Assembly (NCBI RefSeq): GCF_042879035.1
Contig: NZ_JBIAOU010000011.1
Coordinates: 1-64,000 of the forward strand
Length of the DNA stretch: 64,000 bases
Reading direction: 5' to 3'
DNA from: Rhodococcus_G sp042879035
Lineage (GTDB): Bacteria > Actinomycetota > Actinomycetes > Mycobacteriales > Mycobacteriaceae
Below are positions 42,058 to 51,146 of the stretch, in pieces. The notes beneath the pieces were generated by a model. The model did no database searches and was not told where the DNA came from. It saw only the letters and a list, made by a program, of their open reading frames with translations. Within the stretch, counting starts at the first letter, position 1, and each line of letters opens with the position of its first letter. The translations under genes were made by a program, and so were the position numbers.

Positions 42058-42120
42058 GTCGAGGGCGACGGCGCTGCAAAGTCGAGGGCGACGGCGGTGC
42101 AAAGTCGAGGGCGACGGCGG
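42058..42120. repeat. 23-base tandem repeat between glxK and the IscA-like gene
   Basis: GTCGAGGGCGACGGCG plus C/GTGCAAA occurs at 42058-42080 and 42081-42103, and a third, truncated copy at 42104-42120. It ends about 68 bases before the next start codon. Confidence 0.8.
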
Positions 42121-42187
42121 GAATAGCGCGCAGAAGAGTACGGTTGAAGCGTTCACGGGTTTTGGTACAAGCGAACAGGGAGAGCCC

Positions 42188-42571
42188 ATGACAGTGCAGA
42201 ACGAGAGCGCAGTGCAGTCCGACGGCGCAGTGCAGTCCGAGGCTGCGCACAAGGTCGTGATGAGTGACGCGGCCGCCGCCAAGGCCAAGGCCCTGCTCGA
42301 CCAGGAGGGCCGCGACGACCTGGCCCTGCGCATCGCCGTGCAGCCGGGTGGCTGCGCCGGACTGCGCTACCAGCTGTTCTTCGACGACCGCAGCCTCGAC
42401 GGGGACCTCGTGGTCAACTTCGGCGGCGTGAACCTGGCCGTCGACCGGATGAGCGCACCGTACGTCGAAGGTGCGACCATCGACTTCGTCGACACCATCG
42501 AGAAGCAGGGCTTCACGATCGACAACCCGAACGCCACCGGCTCCTGCGCCTGTGGAGATTCGTTCAACTGA
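42188..42571 (+). CDS. HesB/IscA family iron-sulfur carrier (ErpA-like)
   Basis: 127 residues. A-type carrier for Fe-S clusters: three conserved cysteines, one in PGGCAGLRY and two in GSCACGDSF near the C-terminus. The first 20 residues carry a small duplication (AVQSDGAVQSEA). ATG at 42188. Corresponds to Rv2204c. It probably supports the cluster enzymes in the neighbourhood (LipA and the Rieske protein), but that is inference from location. Confidence 0.9.
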   Translation: MTVQNESAVQSDGAVQSEAAHKVVMSDAAAAKAKALLDQEGRDDLALRIAVQPGGCAGLRYQLFFDDRSLDGDLVVNFGGVNLAVDRMSAPYVEGATIDFVDTIEKQGFTIDNPNATGSCACGDSFN

Positions 42572-42587
42572 TCGTCGGCACGTAGCC

Positions 42588-42626
42588 ACTCCGGCGCGGC
42601 ACCCAGAACGGGGGCCGCGCCGGAGT
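42588..42626 (+). terminator. Hairpin after the IscA-like gene
   Basis: ACTCCGGCGCGG (42588-42599) pairs with CCGCGCCGGAGT (42615-42626), loop of 15. It lies between the IscA-like gene and the PfkB kinase gene. Confidence 0.6.
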
Positions 42627-42704
42627 CGTCTCCGGGAGCACCCGGACCGGTGCGGGTACCGTGAGGGCTTTGCACGAGCACCGTCGAACTGAAAGGTCCC
42701 ACGC

Positions 42705-43670
42705 GTGACAATCGCGGTCACCGGATCCATCGCCACCGATCACCTGATGCGTTTCCCCGGACGCTTCGCCGAACAGCTGATTGCCGATCAGCTCCAGCAC
42801 ATCTCGCTGAGCTTCCTCGTCGACGACCTCGTGGTCCGGCGCGGCGGTGTCGGCGGCAACATCGCGTTCGCGATGGGTGTCCTCGGTGGCTCGCCGCTGC
42901 TGGTCGGCGCGGTCGGCGTCGACTTCGTCGAGTACCGCGGCTGGCTGGAGAAGCACGGCGTCGACTGCACCGGGGTCCGGGTCTCGGAGACCGCGCACAC
43001 CGCCCGCTTCGTCTGCACCACCGACGAGGACATGGCGCAGATCGCGTCGTTCTACCCGGGTGCGATGAGCGAGGCCCGCGACATCTCCCTCGCCGACCTG
43101 CCCGCCGGTGTGGAGATGGTGCTCGTCGGCGCGAACGACCCGGCCGCCATGGCCCGGCACACCGAGCAGTGCCGCGAACTCGGCCTGCCCTTCGCCGCCG
43201 ACCCGTCCCAGCAGTTGGCCCGGCTCTCCGGCGCGGAGGCCCGCGCACTGATCGGCGGCGCGAAGTACCTGTTCACCAACGAGTACGAGTGGGCGCTGCT
43301 GCTGCAGAAGACGGAACTGACCGAGCGCGAGATCGCCGACCAGATCGGGCTGCGCGTCACGACGCTGGGATCGAAGGGTGTCGAGATCGTCGATCGCGAG
43401 GGCAACGTCGTCCGGGTCGGCGTGGTGCCGGAGAAGGCGAAGGTCGATCCGACCGGTGTCGGAGACGCGTTCCGCGCCGGCTTCCTCACCGGACAGAGCG
43501 CCGGCCTCGACATCGAACGGTCGGCGCAGCTCGGGTCGCTCGTCGCGGTACTCGTCCTCGAGACCGTCGGCACCCAGGAATGGACCCTCGACCGCGACGA
43601 CGCCGTCAAGCGCCTCGCCGAGGCCTACGGCACCGAGGCCGCCGACGAGATCGGCGCCCTGCTGAAGTAG
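42705..43670 (+). CDS. PfkB-family sugar/nucleoside kinase (adenosine-kinase-like, CbhK)
   Basis: 321 residues. Ribokinase fold: MTIAVTGSIATDHLMRFPGR at the N-terminus, GGVGGNIAFAMGVLGG, the ATP site DPTGVGDAFRAGFLTGQSAG with the catalytic Asp, and ETVGTQEWTLDRD. The position matches Rv2202c (adenosine kinase AdoK in M. tuberculosis), and its motifs fit purine nucleoside kinases of that type. GTG start at 42705 with GAAAGG upstream. Confidence 0.9.
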   Translation: MTIAVTGSIATDHLMRFPGRFAEQLIADQLQHISLSFLVDDLVVRRGGVGGNIAFAMGVLGGSPLLVGAVGVDFVEYRGWLEKHGVDCTGVRVSETAHTARFVCTTDEDMAQIASFYPGAMSEARDISLADLPAGVEMVLVGANDPAAMARHTEQCRELGLPFAADPSQQLARLSGAEARALIGGAKYLFTNEYEWALLLQKTELTEREIADQIGLRVTTLGSKGVEIVDREGNVVRVGVVPEKAKVDPTGVGDAFRAGFLTGQSAGLDIERSAQLGSLVAVLVLETVGTQEWTLDRDDAVKRLAEAYGTEAADEIGALLK

Positions 43671-43680
43671 GCGGCTGCGC

Positions 43681-43730
43681 CGCCCGTGAGTCCTTCCGGT
43701 CCCATTGCGGACCGGAAGGACTCACGGGCG
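43681..43730. terminator. 22-base perfect hairpin between convergent adenosine kinase and asnB genes
   Basis: The arm at 43681-43702 (starting CGCCCGTGAGTCCTTCCGGT) pairs without mismatch to 43709-43730 around a 6-base loop. One of the strongest stems in the window. Confidence 0.9.
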
Positions 43731-43738
43731 GAGCGCCT

Positions 43739-45664
43739 CTACACGTGGACCGGGTAGACCGGCTCCTGGATCTGCGGCACGATCCGCTTCTCGACGAAGA
43801 TGCCGTGCCAGACCATGAAGCACAGCACCGTCCACAGCCGCCGGCTGTGGTCCGAGGTGCCCGCCCGGTGCTCGTTCAGCATCGACACGACCGCGGCCTT
43901 GTCGAAGACGTGATCGGTCTGCGAGTCGGCGATCTGCTGGTGCGCCCAGTCGAACAGTTCCGTGCCGGCGAGCCAGTGCCGCAGCGGCACCGGGAAGCCG
44001 AGCTTCGCCCGGTGCAGGACGTGCGCCGGGACGATGCCCTCGAGCGCCTGCCGCAGCGCGTACTTCGTCGTGCTCTTCGTGATCTTCTGGTCGAGCGGCA
44101 CCTGCGACGCGACCTTGTAGACCTCGGTGTCGAGGAACGGCACCCGCAGTTCGAGAGAGTTCGCCATCGTCATCTTGTCGGCCTTGACGAGGATGTCGCC
44201 GCGCAGCCACGTGAACAGGTCCAGGTGCTGCATCCGCGCGACCGGATCCCAGCCCGCGGACTGCGCGTAGATCGGGGCGGTCACGTCCTGGTGCGTCCAC
44301 TCCGGACGGAAGTCGCGCAGCACGGCCCGCAGTTGGGCGTCGTTGAAGCTGCGGGCGTTGCCGTAGTAGCGCTCCTCGAGCGTCATCGAACCCCGGCTGA
44401 GCAGGCTCTTGCCGCGGGTACCGTCCGGGATCCGCTCCGACAGCGTCCCCGCGGCCCGGCGCAGCGGCGCGGGCAGGTACTCGAACGGCTTGAGCGACAA
44501 CGGTTCCCGGTAGATCGTGTAGCCGCCGAACAGCTCGTCGGCGCCCTCGCCGGAGAGCACCACCTTGACGTGCTTGCGGGCCTCCCTGGCGATGAACCAC
44601 AGCGGCACCAGCGCCGGATCGGCGACCGGGTCGTCGAGGTACCAGATGATCTCCGGGATCGCCGCCGCGAACTCGGCGGGGGAGACGACCTTGGTCACGT
44701 GCCGCGCGCCGATCGCCTCGGCCGACTCCGCGGCGACGTCGATCTCGGAGTACCCCTCGCGCTCGAACCCCGTCGTGAAGGTGATCAGCTTCGGGTTGTG
44801 CCGCATCGCCAGCGCGGCGATCGCCGTCGAGTCGATGCCGCCCGAGAGGAACGACCCGACCGTGACGTCCGCGCGCATGTGCTTGGCGACCGAGTCCTCG
44901 AGCGCTTCGGCGATCTCCCGGTACCGTGACTGCTCGGAACCGGCGGTGAACGGCCGCACCGGGAACTGCGGGGTGAAGTAGCGGGTGATCCGCGGGGCCT
45001 CCCCGGGACGGACCCAGGCGTGGGAACCGGACTCGAGCCGGCGGATGCTCGCGTGTAGCGACTCGGGTTCCGGGACGTACTGCAGCACCGTGTAGTGCTC
45101 GATCGCCCGCGGGTCGAGGGCGCCGCCGATGCCGACGACGTCGGCGAGTTCGAGCAGGCTCTTCTTCTCGCTGCCGAACGCGGTGCCCGCCGTCCCGGTG
45201 GCCAGGAACAGCGGCTTGATCCCGAACGGGTCGCGCGCGAGGAACAGCTCCCGCGTCTCGGTGTCCCAGATCGCGAACGCGAACATGCCCCGCAGCCGGC
45301 GGACGGCGTCGGCGCCCCAGTGGTGGAACGCCGCGACGATGGCCTCGCTGTCACCCTCGGTGTGGAACTCGGCGCCGTGGTCGCGCGCCAGTTCCTCCCG
45401 CAACTCGAGGTAGTTGTAGATCTCGCCGTTGAAGGTGAGCGCGTACCGGGTCGGATTGTCCGCGGGGCCCCAGCGCAGCGGCTGATGCGAGTGCTCGATG
45501 TCGATGATCGAGAGCCGGTTGAAGCCGAACACGAGGTCGTCGTCGTGCCAGGTTCCGTGCTCGTCGGGACCCCGGTGACGCAGGCAGTGCATCGCGGAGT
45601 CGACACTCGCGACGGCGTCGTCGGTGGTTCCGTCCGAGGTCAGTAGCCCGAGCAGTCCACACAC
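43739..45664 (-). CDS. asnB: Asparagine synthetase (glutamine-hydrolysing)
   Basis: 641 residues. N-terminal class II amidotransferase with Cys2 as nucleophile (MCGLLGLLTSDG), LRHRGPDEHGTW, NGEIYNYLEL; C-terminal synthetase domain with SGGIDSTAIAAL (PP-loop) near 270 and LSGEGADELFGGY near 360. Converts aspartate and glutamine to asparagine and glutamate. The ATG start is clear from Cys2. It converges with the adenosine kinase gene and diverges from ctaC. Confidence 0.96.
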   Translation of the reverse strand: MCGLLGLLTSDGTTDDAVASVDSAMHCLRHRGPDEHGTWHDDDLVFGFNRLSIIDIEHSHQPLRWGPADNPTRYALTFNGEIYNYLELREELARDHGAEFHTEGDSEAIVAAFHHWGADAVRRLRGMFAFAIWDTETRELFLARDPFGIKPLFLATGTAGTAFGSEKKSLLELADVVGIGGALDPRAIEHYTVLQYVPEPESLHASIRRLESGSHAWVRPGEAPRITRYFTPQFPVRPFTAGSEQSRYREIAEALEDSVAKHMRADVTVGSFLSGGIDSTAIAALAMRHNPKLITFTTGFEREGYSEIDVAAESAEAIGARHVTKVVSPAEFAAAIPEIIWYLDDPVADPALVPLWFIAREARKHVKVVLSGEGADELFGGYTIYREPLSLKPFEYLPAPLRRAAGTLSERIPDGTRGKSLLSRGSMTLEERYYGNARSFNDAQLRAVLRDFRPEWTHQDVTAPIYAQSAGWDPVARMQHLDLFTWLRGDILVKADKMTMANSLELRVPFLDTEVYKVASQVPLDQKITKSTTKYALRQALEGIVPAHVLHRAKLGFPVPLRHWLAGTELFDWAHQQIADSQTDHVFDKAAVVSMLNEHRAGTSDHSRRLWTVLCFMVWHGIFVEKRIVPQIQEPVYPVHV

Positions 45665-45885
45665 AGCGTCCAGTACCTCAATTCGCTTCGGGGGGAACTC
45701 CGCACCCGCGTGAACAGGAGGGGAGGGGATTGCCGATCAATTGTCCCGAGTATGCCGCAGACTCGCGGAACTGCTCGGTGTGACCCGAGAGTGGATGGGC
45801 GCCGCCTTTGGTCTACGCTGCGTAGTATTCGGGTGTCCCGCAGGGCTGCCCCTGTCAATTTTGCGGCGATCAGGAAGGCGTGAAC
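45665..45885. other. Divergent asnB/ctaC promoter gap
   Basis: 221 bases including both promoters. A TAGTAT hexamer at about 45825 could be a -10 for ctaC, but no operator or RNA structure stood out. Confidence 0.35.
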
Positions 45886-46950
45886 GTGGCGCAGAGTCGG
45901 ATCCTTCGGCGAGCGGGGCTGGCGGTCTCATTGGGACTGGCCGCCATGCTGCTGTCGGGATGTTCGATCGACAATTCGGTGCTTCGCTTCGGATGGCCGT
46001 CGGGCATCACTCCGCAGGCTGAGCGGATGCGTGAACTGTGGACCTGGTCGGTCATCGCCGCCCTGTTCATGGGTGTGATCGTGTGGGGCCTGACGTTCTG
46101 GACGGTCATCTTCCACCGGAAGAAGAAGGACTCCCCGGAGTTCCCCCGCCAGACGGCGTACAACGTGCCGCTCGAGCTCCTCTACACGGCGGTCCCGTTC
46201 GTCATCATCGCGGTCCTGTTCTACTTCACCGTGGTCGTGCAGAACTACGTCACGGAGAAGGAAGAGGACCCGAACGTCGTCGTCGACGTCACCGCGTTCC
46301 AGTGGAACTGGAAGTTCGGCTACCGCAGCATCGACCTGCAGGACGGCTCCGCCAAGTACGACGGTGTCGACGCCGAGGCGCAGGCTGCCGCCGAGGCGCC
46401 CGCCGAGGAGCAGGTCATCCACGGTCACGAGGTCCCCGGTCCGCTCGCGGGCAAGAGCGAGACCGACCTGTCGTACCTGCGTTACGACACGATCGAGACC
46501 GTCGGCTCCAGCACCGAGATCCCGATCCTGGTCCTCCCGACCAGCAAGCGCATCGAGTTCGTCCTCGCGTCCTCCGACGTCATCCACGCGTTCTGGGTGC
46601 CGGAGTTCCTGTTCAAGCGGGACGTCATGCCGAACCCGGAGGAGAACCACTCCGACAACGTCTTCCAGATCAGCGAGATCGACAAGGAAGGCGCGTTCGT
46701 CGGCCGCTGCGCCGAGATGTGCGGTACCTACCACGCGATGATGAACTTCGAGGTCCGCGCCGTGAGCCCGGAGAAGTTCGCCGAGTACATCAAGCTCCGC
46801 AAGCCGGTCGACGAGGGCGGCAAGGCACTGACGACGGCCGAGGCACTCGCGGCCATCGGCGAGTCGCCGGTCGCGACCTCCACCTCCCCGTTCAACACCG
46901 AGCGGACCTACCGCCAGGCCACCGAAGTTCTCGAGGGCGAGTACCAGTAA
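45886..46950 (+). CDS. ctaC: Cytochrome c oxidase subunit II (aa3), lipoprotein type
   Basis: 354 residues. Lipoprotein signal with LLSGC near residue 26, two membrane helices (about 52-75 and 95-120), then the cupredoxin domain with the copper A site (CAEMCGTYHAMM near 288) and the acidic surface for cytochrome c. A roughly 45-residue insert (about 158-205) before the copper domain is usual in actinobacteria. The GTG at 45886 is 7 bases after AGGAAGG; the GTG at 45880 is too close to it. It heads the ctaC-ctaF transcript. Confidence 0.94.
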   Translation: MAQSRILRRAGLAVSLGLAAMLLSGCSIDNSVLRFGWPSGITPQAERMRELWTWSVIAALFMGVIVWGLTFWTVIFHRKKKDSPEFPRQTAYNVPLELLYTAVPFVIIAVLFYFTVVVQNYVTEKEEDPNVVVDVTAFQWNWKFGYRSIDLQDGSAKYDGVDAEAQAAAEAPAEEQVIHGHEVPGPLAGKSETDLSYLRYDTIETVGSSTEIPILVLPTSKRIEFVLASSDVIHAFWVPEFLFKRDVMPNPEENHSDNVFQISEIDKEGAFVGRCAEMCGTYHAMMNFEVRAVSPEKFAEYIKLRKPVDEGGKALTTAEALAAIGESPVATSTSPFNTERTYRQATEVLEGEYQ

Positions 46951-47025
46951 GCGGTGCCCCGGCACTTCACGACCTCACGGGGCTGCACGGCCTCCGACGA
47001 CCTCGCTACATAAGGACGAGCTGAT

Positions 47026-47442
47026 ATGAAGATCGAAGCGAAGCTCTTCGAGTTGTTGACGGTGTTTTTCATCTTCATCGCCATCGTGTACGGCATCTTC
47101 ACCGCCGTCTCGAGGACCGGGGTCGAGTGGGCGGGCACGACTGCCCTGGTGCTGACCGCCGGGCTGAGCCTGATCATCGGAACCTACTTCCGGTTCGTGG
47201 CACGTCGACTCGACACCCGCCCCGAGGACTACGAGGACGCCGAGATCTCGGACGGCGCGGGCGACCTGGGCTTCTTCAGCCCCGGTAGCTTCTGGCCCAT
47301 CCTGCTCGCCGCATCGGCCGGCTTCACCGCCGTCGCCCTCGCGTTCTTCCAGCCGTGGCTGATCGTCGTCGGCGCGGTGCTGGTCATCGCGTCGGCCGCC
47401 GGCCTGGTCTTCGAGTACCACATCGGACCCGAGAAGCACTGA
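47026..47442 (+). CDS. ctaF: Cytochrome c oxidase subunit IV (CtaF)
   Basis: 138 residues with four membrane segments (ELLTVFFIFIAIVYGIFTAV, then ALVLTAGLSLIIGTYFRFVA, and two near the C-terminus). The RLDTRPEDYEDAEISDGAGD loop is the family hallmark. Actinobacterial-specific subunit of the aa3 oxidase. Follows ctaC by 75 bases with AAGGACG as ribosome site. Confidence 0.93.
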   Translation: MKIEAKLFELLTVFFIFIAIVYGIFTAVSRTGVEWAGTTALVLTAGLSLIIGTYFRFVARRLDTRPEDYEDAEISDGAGDLGFFSPGSFWPILLAASAGFTAVALAFFQPWLIVVGAVLVIASAAGLVFEYHIGPEKH

Positions 47443-47547
47443 CACGGACTACTCGTCGCCGAGGGCGCCGCACCCACACGGGTGCGGCGCCCTCGGCGTT
47501 TCGGCGTCCAGGGCCTCGGCAGGCGGCGACGGCACATCCCTGCCACG

Positions 47548-47871
47548 ATGAACGGTGTGATCATCGAGCATGCGCTGTTGTCCGTTCGTGCCGGGCAGGA
47601 ATCGCACTTCGAGGCCGCCTTCGAGGAGGCCACGTCGATCATCTCGTCGATGCCCGGGTTCGGACGGCTGACTCTGTCCCGCTGCATCGAGCGAGTCGGG
47701 ACCTACCTGCTGCTGGTCCGGTGGGACACGCTGGAGGACCACACCGACGGCTTTCGCGGGTCGCCGCAGTACGAGCAGTGGCGTCGGCTGCTGCACCACT
47801 TCTACGAGCCGTTCCCGACGGTCGAGCACTACGAGCCGGTGATCGCCGTCCCGGGACCCAGCGTCTCCTGA
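47548..47871 (+). CDS. Antibiotic biosynthesis monooxygenase (ABM) domain protein
   Basis: 107 residues. MNGVIIEHALLSVRAGQESH begins a dimeric ferredoxin-like barrel typical of ABM; the Glu/His-rich FEEATSIISSMPGFGRLTLS and LLLVRWDTLEDHTDGFRGSP follow. Such proteins are heme or quinol monooxygenases, or just ligand binders; the YEQWRRLLHHFYEPFPTVEHY tail is compatible. The ATG at 47548 is chosen because the family starts there; the frame extends 22 codons upstream. Not part of the mycobacterial order at this place. Confidence 0.8.
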   Translation: MNGVIIEHALLSVRAGQESHFEAAFEEATSIISSMPGFGRLTLSRCIERVGTYLLLVRWDTLEDHTDGFRGSPQYEQWRRLLHHFYEPFPTVEHYEPVIAVPGPSVS

Positions 47872-47974
47872 CGTCGTACCCGGCGCGCACCGGGGGAGGG
47901 GCGGCACGAATTTCCCAGCCGCCCGGGACGACCGTCCCTTCCGGTCGGGACGCGGCGTTCGACACCATCGTCCG

Positions 47975-48169
47975 ATGACGACAGCGAGCCGCAACCACGG
48001 GCTGATCGATGCCCTCGCCGAGCGGCAACGCCGCGTGCTGCACCTGCGCCTGGTGTGCGGCATGGCGACCGTGCACACCGCCCGGACTCTCGGCTGCACG
48101 CCCGCCGTGGCTCTCCGCATCCAGCACGAGGCGCTGAACGAACTGCGCAGACGGCTGCGGGACAGCTGA
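47975..48169 (+). CDS. Orphan sigma-70 region 4-like protein
   Basis: 64 residues. DALAERQRRVLHLRLVCGMA and GCTPAVALRIQHEALNELRR match a sigma-factor region 4 helix-turn-helix (recognition helix about 40-57) with no region 2. ATG at 47975. The length is just one domain. It may bind the -35 element or the RNA polymerase beta flap as a regulator, or be a remnant of an ECF sigma gene; no ECF region 2 or anti-sigma gene is adjacent. Confidence 0.65.
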   Translation: MTTASRNHGLIDALAERQRRVLHLRLVCGMATVHTARTLGCTPAVALRIQHEALNELRRRLRDS

Positions 48170-48258
48170 GGGTGAGGCCTTCCGCTGCCGTCGGGGCCGG
48201 GACACGGGTTCCGTCGACAGTCGGGTTCCGTCGACACAGAACCCGTAGAGCAGGAAAA

Positions 48259-48300
48259 GGGGAAGGCCCCGAACCCTCGAGTGGGTTCGGGGCCTTCCCC
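48259..48300. terminator. 18-base hairpin at the end of qcrB
   Basis: GGGGAAGGCCCCGAACCC (48259-48276) pairs perfectly with 48283-48300, loop TCGAGT. It separates the sigma-like gene from qcrB, which converges on it. Confidence 0.85.
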
Positions 48301-48318
48301 GTGTCGCTGGTGACGAGA

Positions 48319-50007
48319 TCAGTGCTTGCTGTCGCCGTCCCCGTGCTCGATGCCGTGCGACTCGGCCTCGATGCCGTGCACCTTGTCCTGGTACGCCTTC
48401 AGGATCGCGAGCTGCTCGTGCTCCTTCTGGTGCTCGGCCGCGAGGAGCGCCGCCGCCTCGTCCGCCGGGTCGGCGTACAGCAGGCTGCCGGAACCGGGCT
48501 TGCCGGCCGATCCGAGCTTGTTCATCTTCTTCGGGATCGCCGCGCCCTGGTACTCCAGCGGGATCGGGTGGCCGTGATCGTCGACCGGTCCGAGCGGCTG
48601 GTGCACCTCGATGTACTCACCGTGCGGGAGACGCTTGATGACGCCGGTCTCGATGCCGTGCTCGAGCACCGCGCGGTCGCTGCGCTGCAGACCCAGGCAG
48701 AACCGGTAGGTGACGAAGTAGGCGATCGGGGGCAGCAGCACCATGCCGATGCGGCCGATCCACGTCATCGCGTTGAGCGAGATGTCGAACTTGTACGCGA
48801 TGATGTCATTGATGCACATGATCGTGAGAATCGCGTAGAAGGTCACGGACATGACACCGATCGAGGTGCGGACCGGGACGTCACGCGGACGCTGCAGCAG
48901 GTTGTGGTGCGCGTCGTCCTTGGTGAACTTCTTCTCGATCCACGGGTACGCGATCAACACCGCGAACACCAGGCCCATGATCACCGCGACCGCGAACACC
49001 GCGGGCACCGTGTAGCGGCCGAACGGGTAGATCTCCCATGCCGGCCACAAGCGGGCCAGACCGTCCGTCCACATCATGTAGATGTCGGGCTGGCTGCCCG
49101 CGGACACCTGCGAGGGGTTGTACGGGCCGATGTTCCAGATCGGGTTGATCTGCAGCACGCCACCCATCACGGCGAGGATGCCGAAGGTGAAGGCGAAGAA
49201 CGCGCCACCCTTGAGGGCGAAGACCGGGAGGATGCGGACGCCGACGACGTTGTTCTCGGTACGGCCGGTGCCGGGGAACTGCGTGTGCTTCTGGTACCAG
49301 ACCAGCGCCAGGTGAGCACCGATCAGGGCCAGGATGATGCCCGGAACGAGCAGCACGTGCGCGACGTACAGTCGCGGAATGATCAGCGTGCCCGGGAAGT
49401 CGCCGTCGAAGATCAGGAACTGCAGCCAGCTGCCGACGATCGGGACCGACAGGGTGATACCGGACAGTGCGGCGCGCAGGCCCGTGCCGGACAGCAGGTC
49501 GTCGGGGAGCGAGTAGCCGAAGAAGCCTTCGAACATCGCCAGGATCAGCAGCAGGCAGCCGATGACCCAGTTCGCCTCACGCGGGCGTCGGAACGCGCCG
49601 GTGAAGAAGATGCGCAGCAGGTGAACGATGATCGACGCGGCGAACATCAGCGCTGCCCAGTGGTGGATCTGCCGGACGAACAGGCCGCCGCGGACCTCGA
49701 AGGAGAGGTCGAGGGTGGTCGCGTACGCCCGCGACATCTCCACGCCGCGCAGCGGCTGGTACGCACCGTTGTAGACGACCTCTGCCATCGACGGATCGAA
49801 GAACAGGGTCAGGTACACGCCCGAGATCAGCAGGATGATGAAGCTGTACAGCGCGATCTCGCCGAGCATGAAGGACCAGTGCGTCGGGAAGACCTTGTTG
49901 ATCTGCTTGCGCACACCGGCCGCGAGGTGGTAGCGCGAGTCCAGGTTCTCGCCGGCTTTCGCGGCGTGAGCTGCGGCCTTCGTCTGGCCGCCAGTGATGG
50001 TTGTCAT
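48319..50007 (-). CDS. qcrB: Menaquinol-cytochrome c reductase, cytochrome b subunit
   Basis: 562 residues, about nine membrane segments. Core subunit of the bcc complex that oxidises menaquinol and feeds the aa3 oxidase. Heme-ligand histidines sit in FVRQIHHWAALMFAASIIVH and IPRLYVAHVLLVPGIILALIGAHLAL, and the quinol-site PDDLLSGTGL lies between. The C-terminal cytosolic tail (about 450-562) is long and charged, as usual in actinobacteria. ATG at 50007 overlaps the qcrA stop (ATGA); a longer frame adds five residues. Last gene of the minus-strand run ctaE-qcrC-qcrA-qcrB. Confidence 0.96.
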   Translation of the reverse strand: MTTITGGQTKAAAHAAKAGENLDSRYHLAAGVRKQINKVFPTHWSFMLGEIALYSFIILLISGVYLTLFFDPSMAEVVYNGAYQPLRGVEMSRAYATTLDLSFEVRGGLFVRQIHHWAALMFAASIIVHLLRIFFTGAFRRPREANWVIGCLLLILAMFEGFFGYSLPDDLLSGTGLRAALSGITLSVPIVGSWLQFLIFDGDFPGTLIIPRLYVAHVLLVPGIILALIGAHLALVWYQKHTQFPGTGRTENNVVGVRILPVFALKGGAFFAFTFGILAVMGGVLQINPIWNIGPYNPSQVSAGSQPDIYMMWTDGLARLWPAWEIYPFGRYTVPAVFAVAVIMGLVFAVLIAYPWIEKKFTKDDAHHNLLQRPRDVPVRTSIGVMSVTFYAILTIMCINDIIAYKFDISLNAMTWIGRIGMVLLPPIAYFVTYRFCLGLQRSDRAVLEHGIETGVIKRLPHGEYIEVHQPLGPVDDHGHPIPLEYQGAAIPKKMNKLGSAGKPGSGSLLYADPADEAAALLAAEHQKEHEQLAILKAYQDKVHGIEAESHGIEHGDGDSKH

Positions 50008-51146
50008 GAACGACGCTCCCAAAATCCGGGGCCGAGGGCCTCGATGAAGTCACCGTTGGCGACGAGGAAGCCCTCTTCGTTGACTGTAATCGGCAACTGG
50101 GGCAGTGCGCGAGCGGCGGGACCGAAGATCGGCTTGCCGTACTGCAGGGCGTCGAACTGCGACTGGTGGCACGGGCACAGGATTCGGTTGGTCTGCTGCT
50201 CGTACAGCGACGTCGGGCAGCCCAGGTGGGTGCACAGCTTCGAGTACGCCCAGTAGTCGCCGAAGTTGAAGCTCTCCTGGCCCTTGCGGCGAACCGCGCG
50301 GTCGCTGTCCTCGGTGCGCAGACGGATCAGCATGACCGGGTTGTCGGCGCGCTTGAGTGCGTGCGCGAGCGCCGCCTCGTCGTCACGCTCGGCCTCGCGG
50401 AAGGGGAACACCGTCTCCATCGCGCCGGCGTCGAGGTCCTCCGGGCGCACCAGCACGATGTCGCTCGGACGACCGGTGTTGCGACGCAGGTAGATGGTCT
50501 CGCCGGGGAAGGTCGGGGTCCATCCGGAGGTCCACAGGTCGGACTTGTCGCCCTTCGCCCACGGGTTCTTGATCAGACCGCCGAGCGGCATGATCGCCAT
50601 GACGCCCAGCGCGCCCGCACCGAAACCGAGGGTCCGCTTGATCACCTTGCGGCGACCGATGGTCGAGGTCTCCAGCGAGTCGGAGAGCTCGGCGACGATC
50701 GTCTTGCGGTCGACCTCCGGGGAGCCGCCCTGGTCGTGGCGGTCCTGGATCGAGAGCTCCTCGGGGATGAACTTCTTGGTGAAGAGCACCGCGCCGACAC
50801 CGAGACCGAGGATCGCCAGACCCATCGTCAGACCGATCAGCGGCGTGTACAGGTTGTAGAGGCCGTAGCCCTCCTCGCCGAGGCCCTTGTACTCCCAGGG
50901 CCAGAACAGGTAGATCGCGATGAACGCGATCGCCGAGATGCCGGCGAGGGCGAACCAGTAGGCGACGGCGCGCTCGGCGCGCTTCTCCGCCTTCGTGCCC
51001 TCCACGGGCCAGCGGTCGCGCCGGAACGCGACGTCGACACCGTCGAGGTTCGTGCCGAGCGTGACGAGCTCGTCGCGACTCATCGCGTCGAGTTCGTCCT
51101 TCGTGTAGTCCTTCTTCGGCGTGTCGCCGTGGCCGGCGTCGCTCAT
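50004..51146 (-). CDS. qcrA: Menaquinol-cytochrome c reductase, Rieske iron-sulfur subunit
   Basis: 380 residues with three membrane helices (about 75-95, 105-128 and 170-190) in the extended actinobacterial form. The Rieske cluster is in CTHLGC and CPCHQSQFD near 310-340. Passes electrons from quinol to the cytochrome cc subunit QcrC. The ATG at 51146 overlaps the qcrC stop by 4 bases (ATGA), and its own stop overlaps qcrB, so all three are translationally coupled. Confidence 0.96.
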   Translation of the reverse strand: MSDAGHGDTPKKDYTKDELDAMSRDELVTLGTNLDGVDVAFRRDRWPVEGTKAEKRAERAVAYWFALAGISAIAFIAIYLFWPWEYKGLGEEGYGLYNLYTPLIGLTMGLAILGLGVGAVLFTKKFIPEELSIQDRHDQGGSPEVDRKTIVAELSDSLETSTIGRRKVIKRTLGFGAGALGVMAIMPLGGLIKNPWAKGDKSDLWTSGWTPTFPGETIYLRRNTGRPSDIVLVRPEDLDAGAMETVFPFREAERDDEAALAHALKRADNPVMLIRLRTEDSDRAVRRKGQESFNFGDYWAYSKLCTHLGCPTSLYEQQTNRILCPCHQSQFDALQYGKPIFGPAARALPQLPITVNEEGFLVANGDFIEALGPGFWERRS

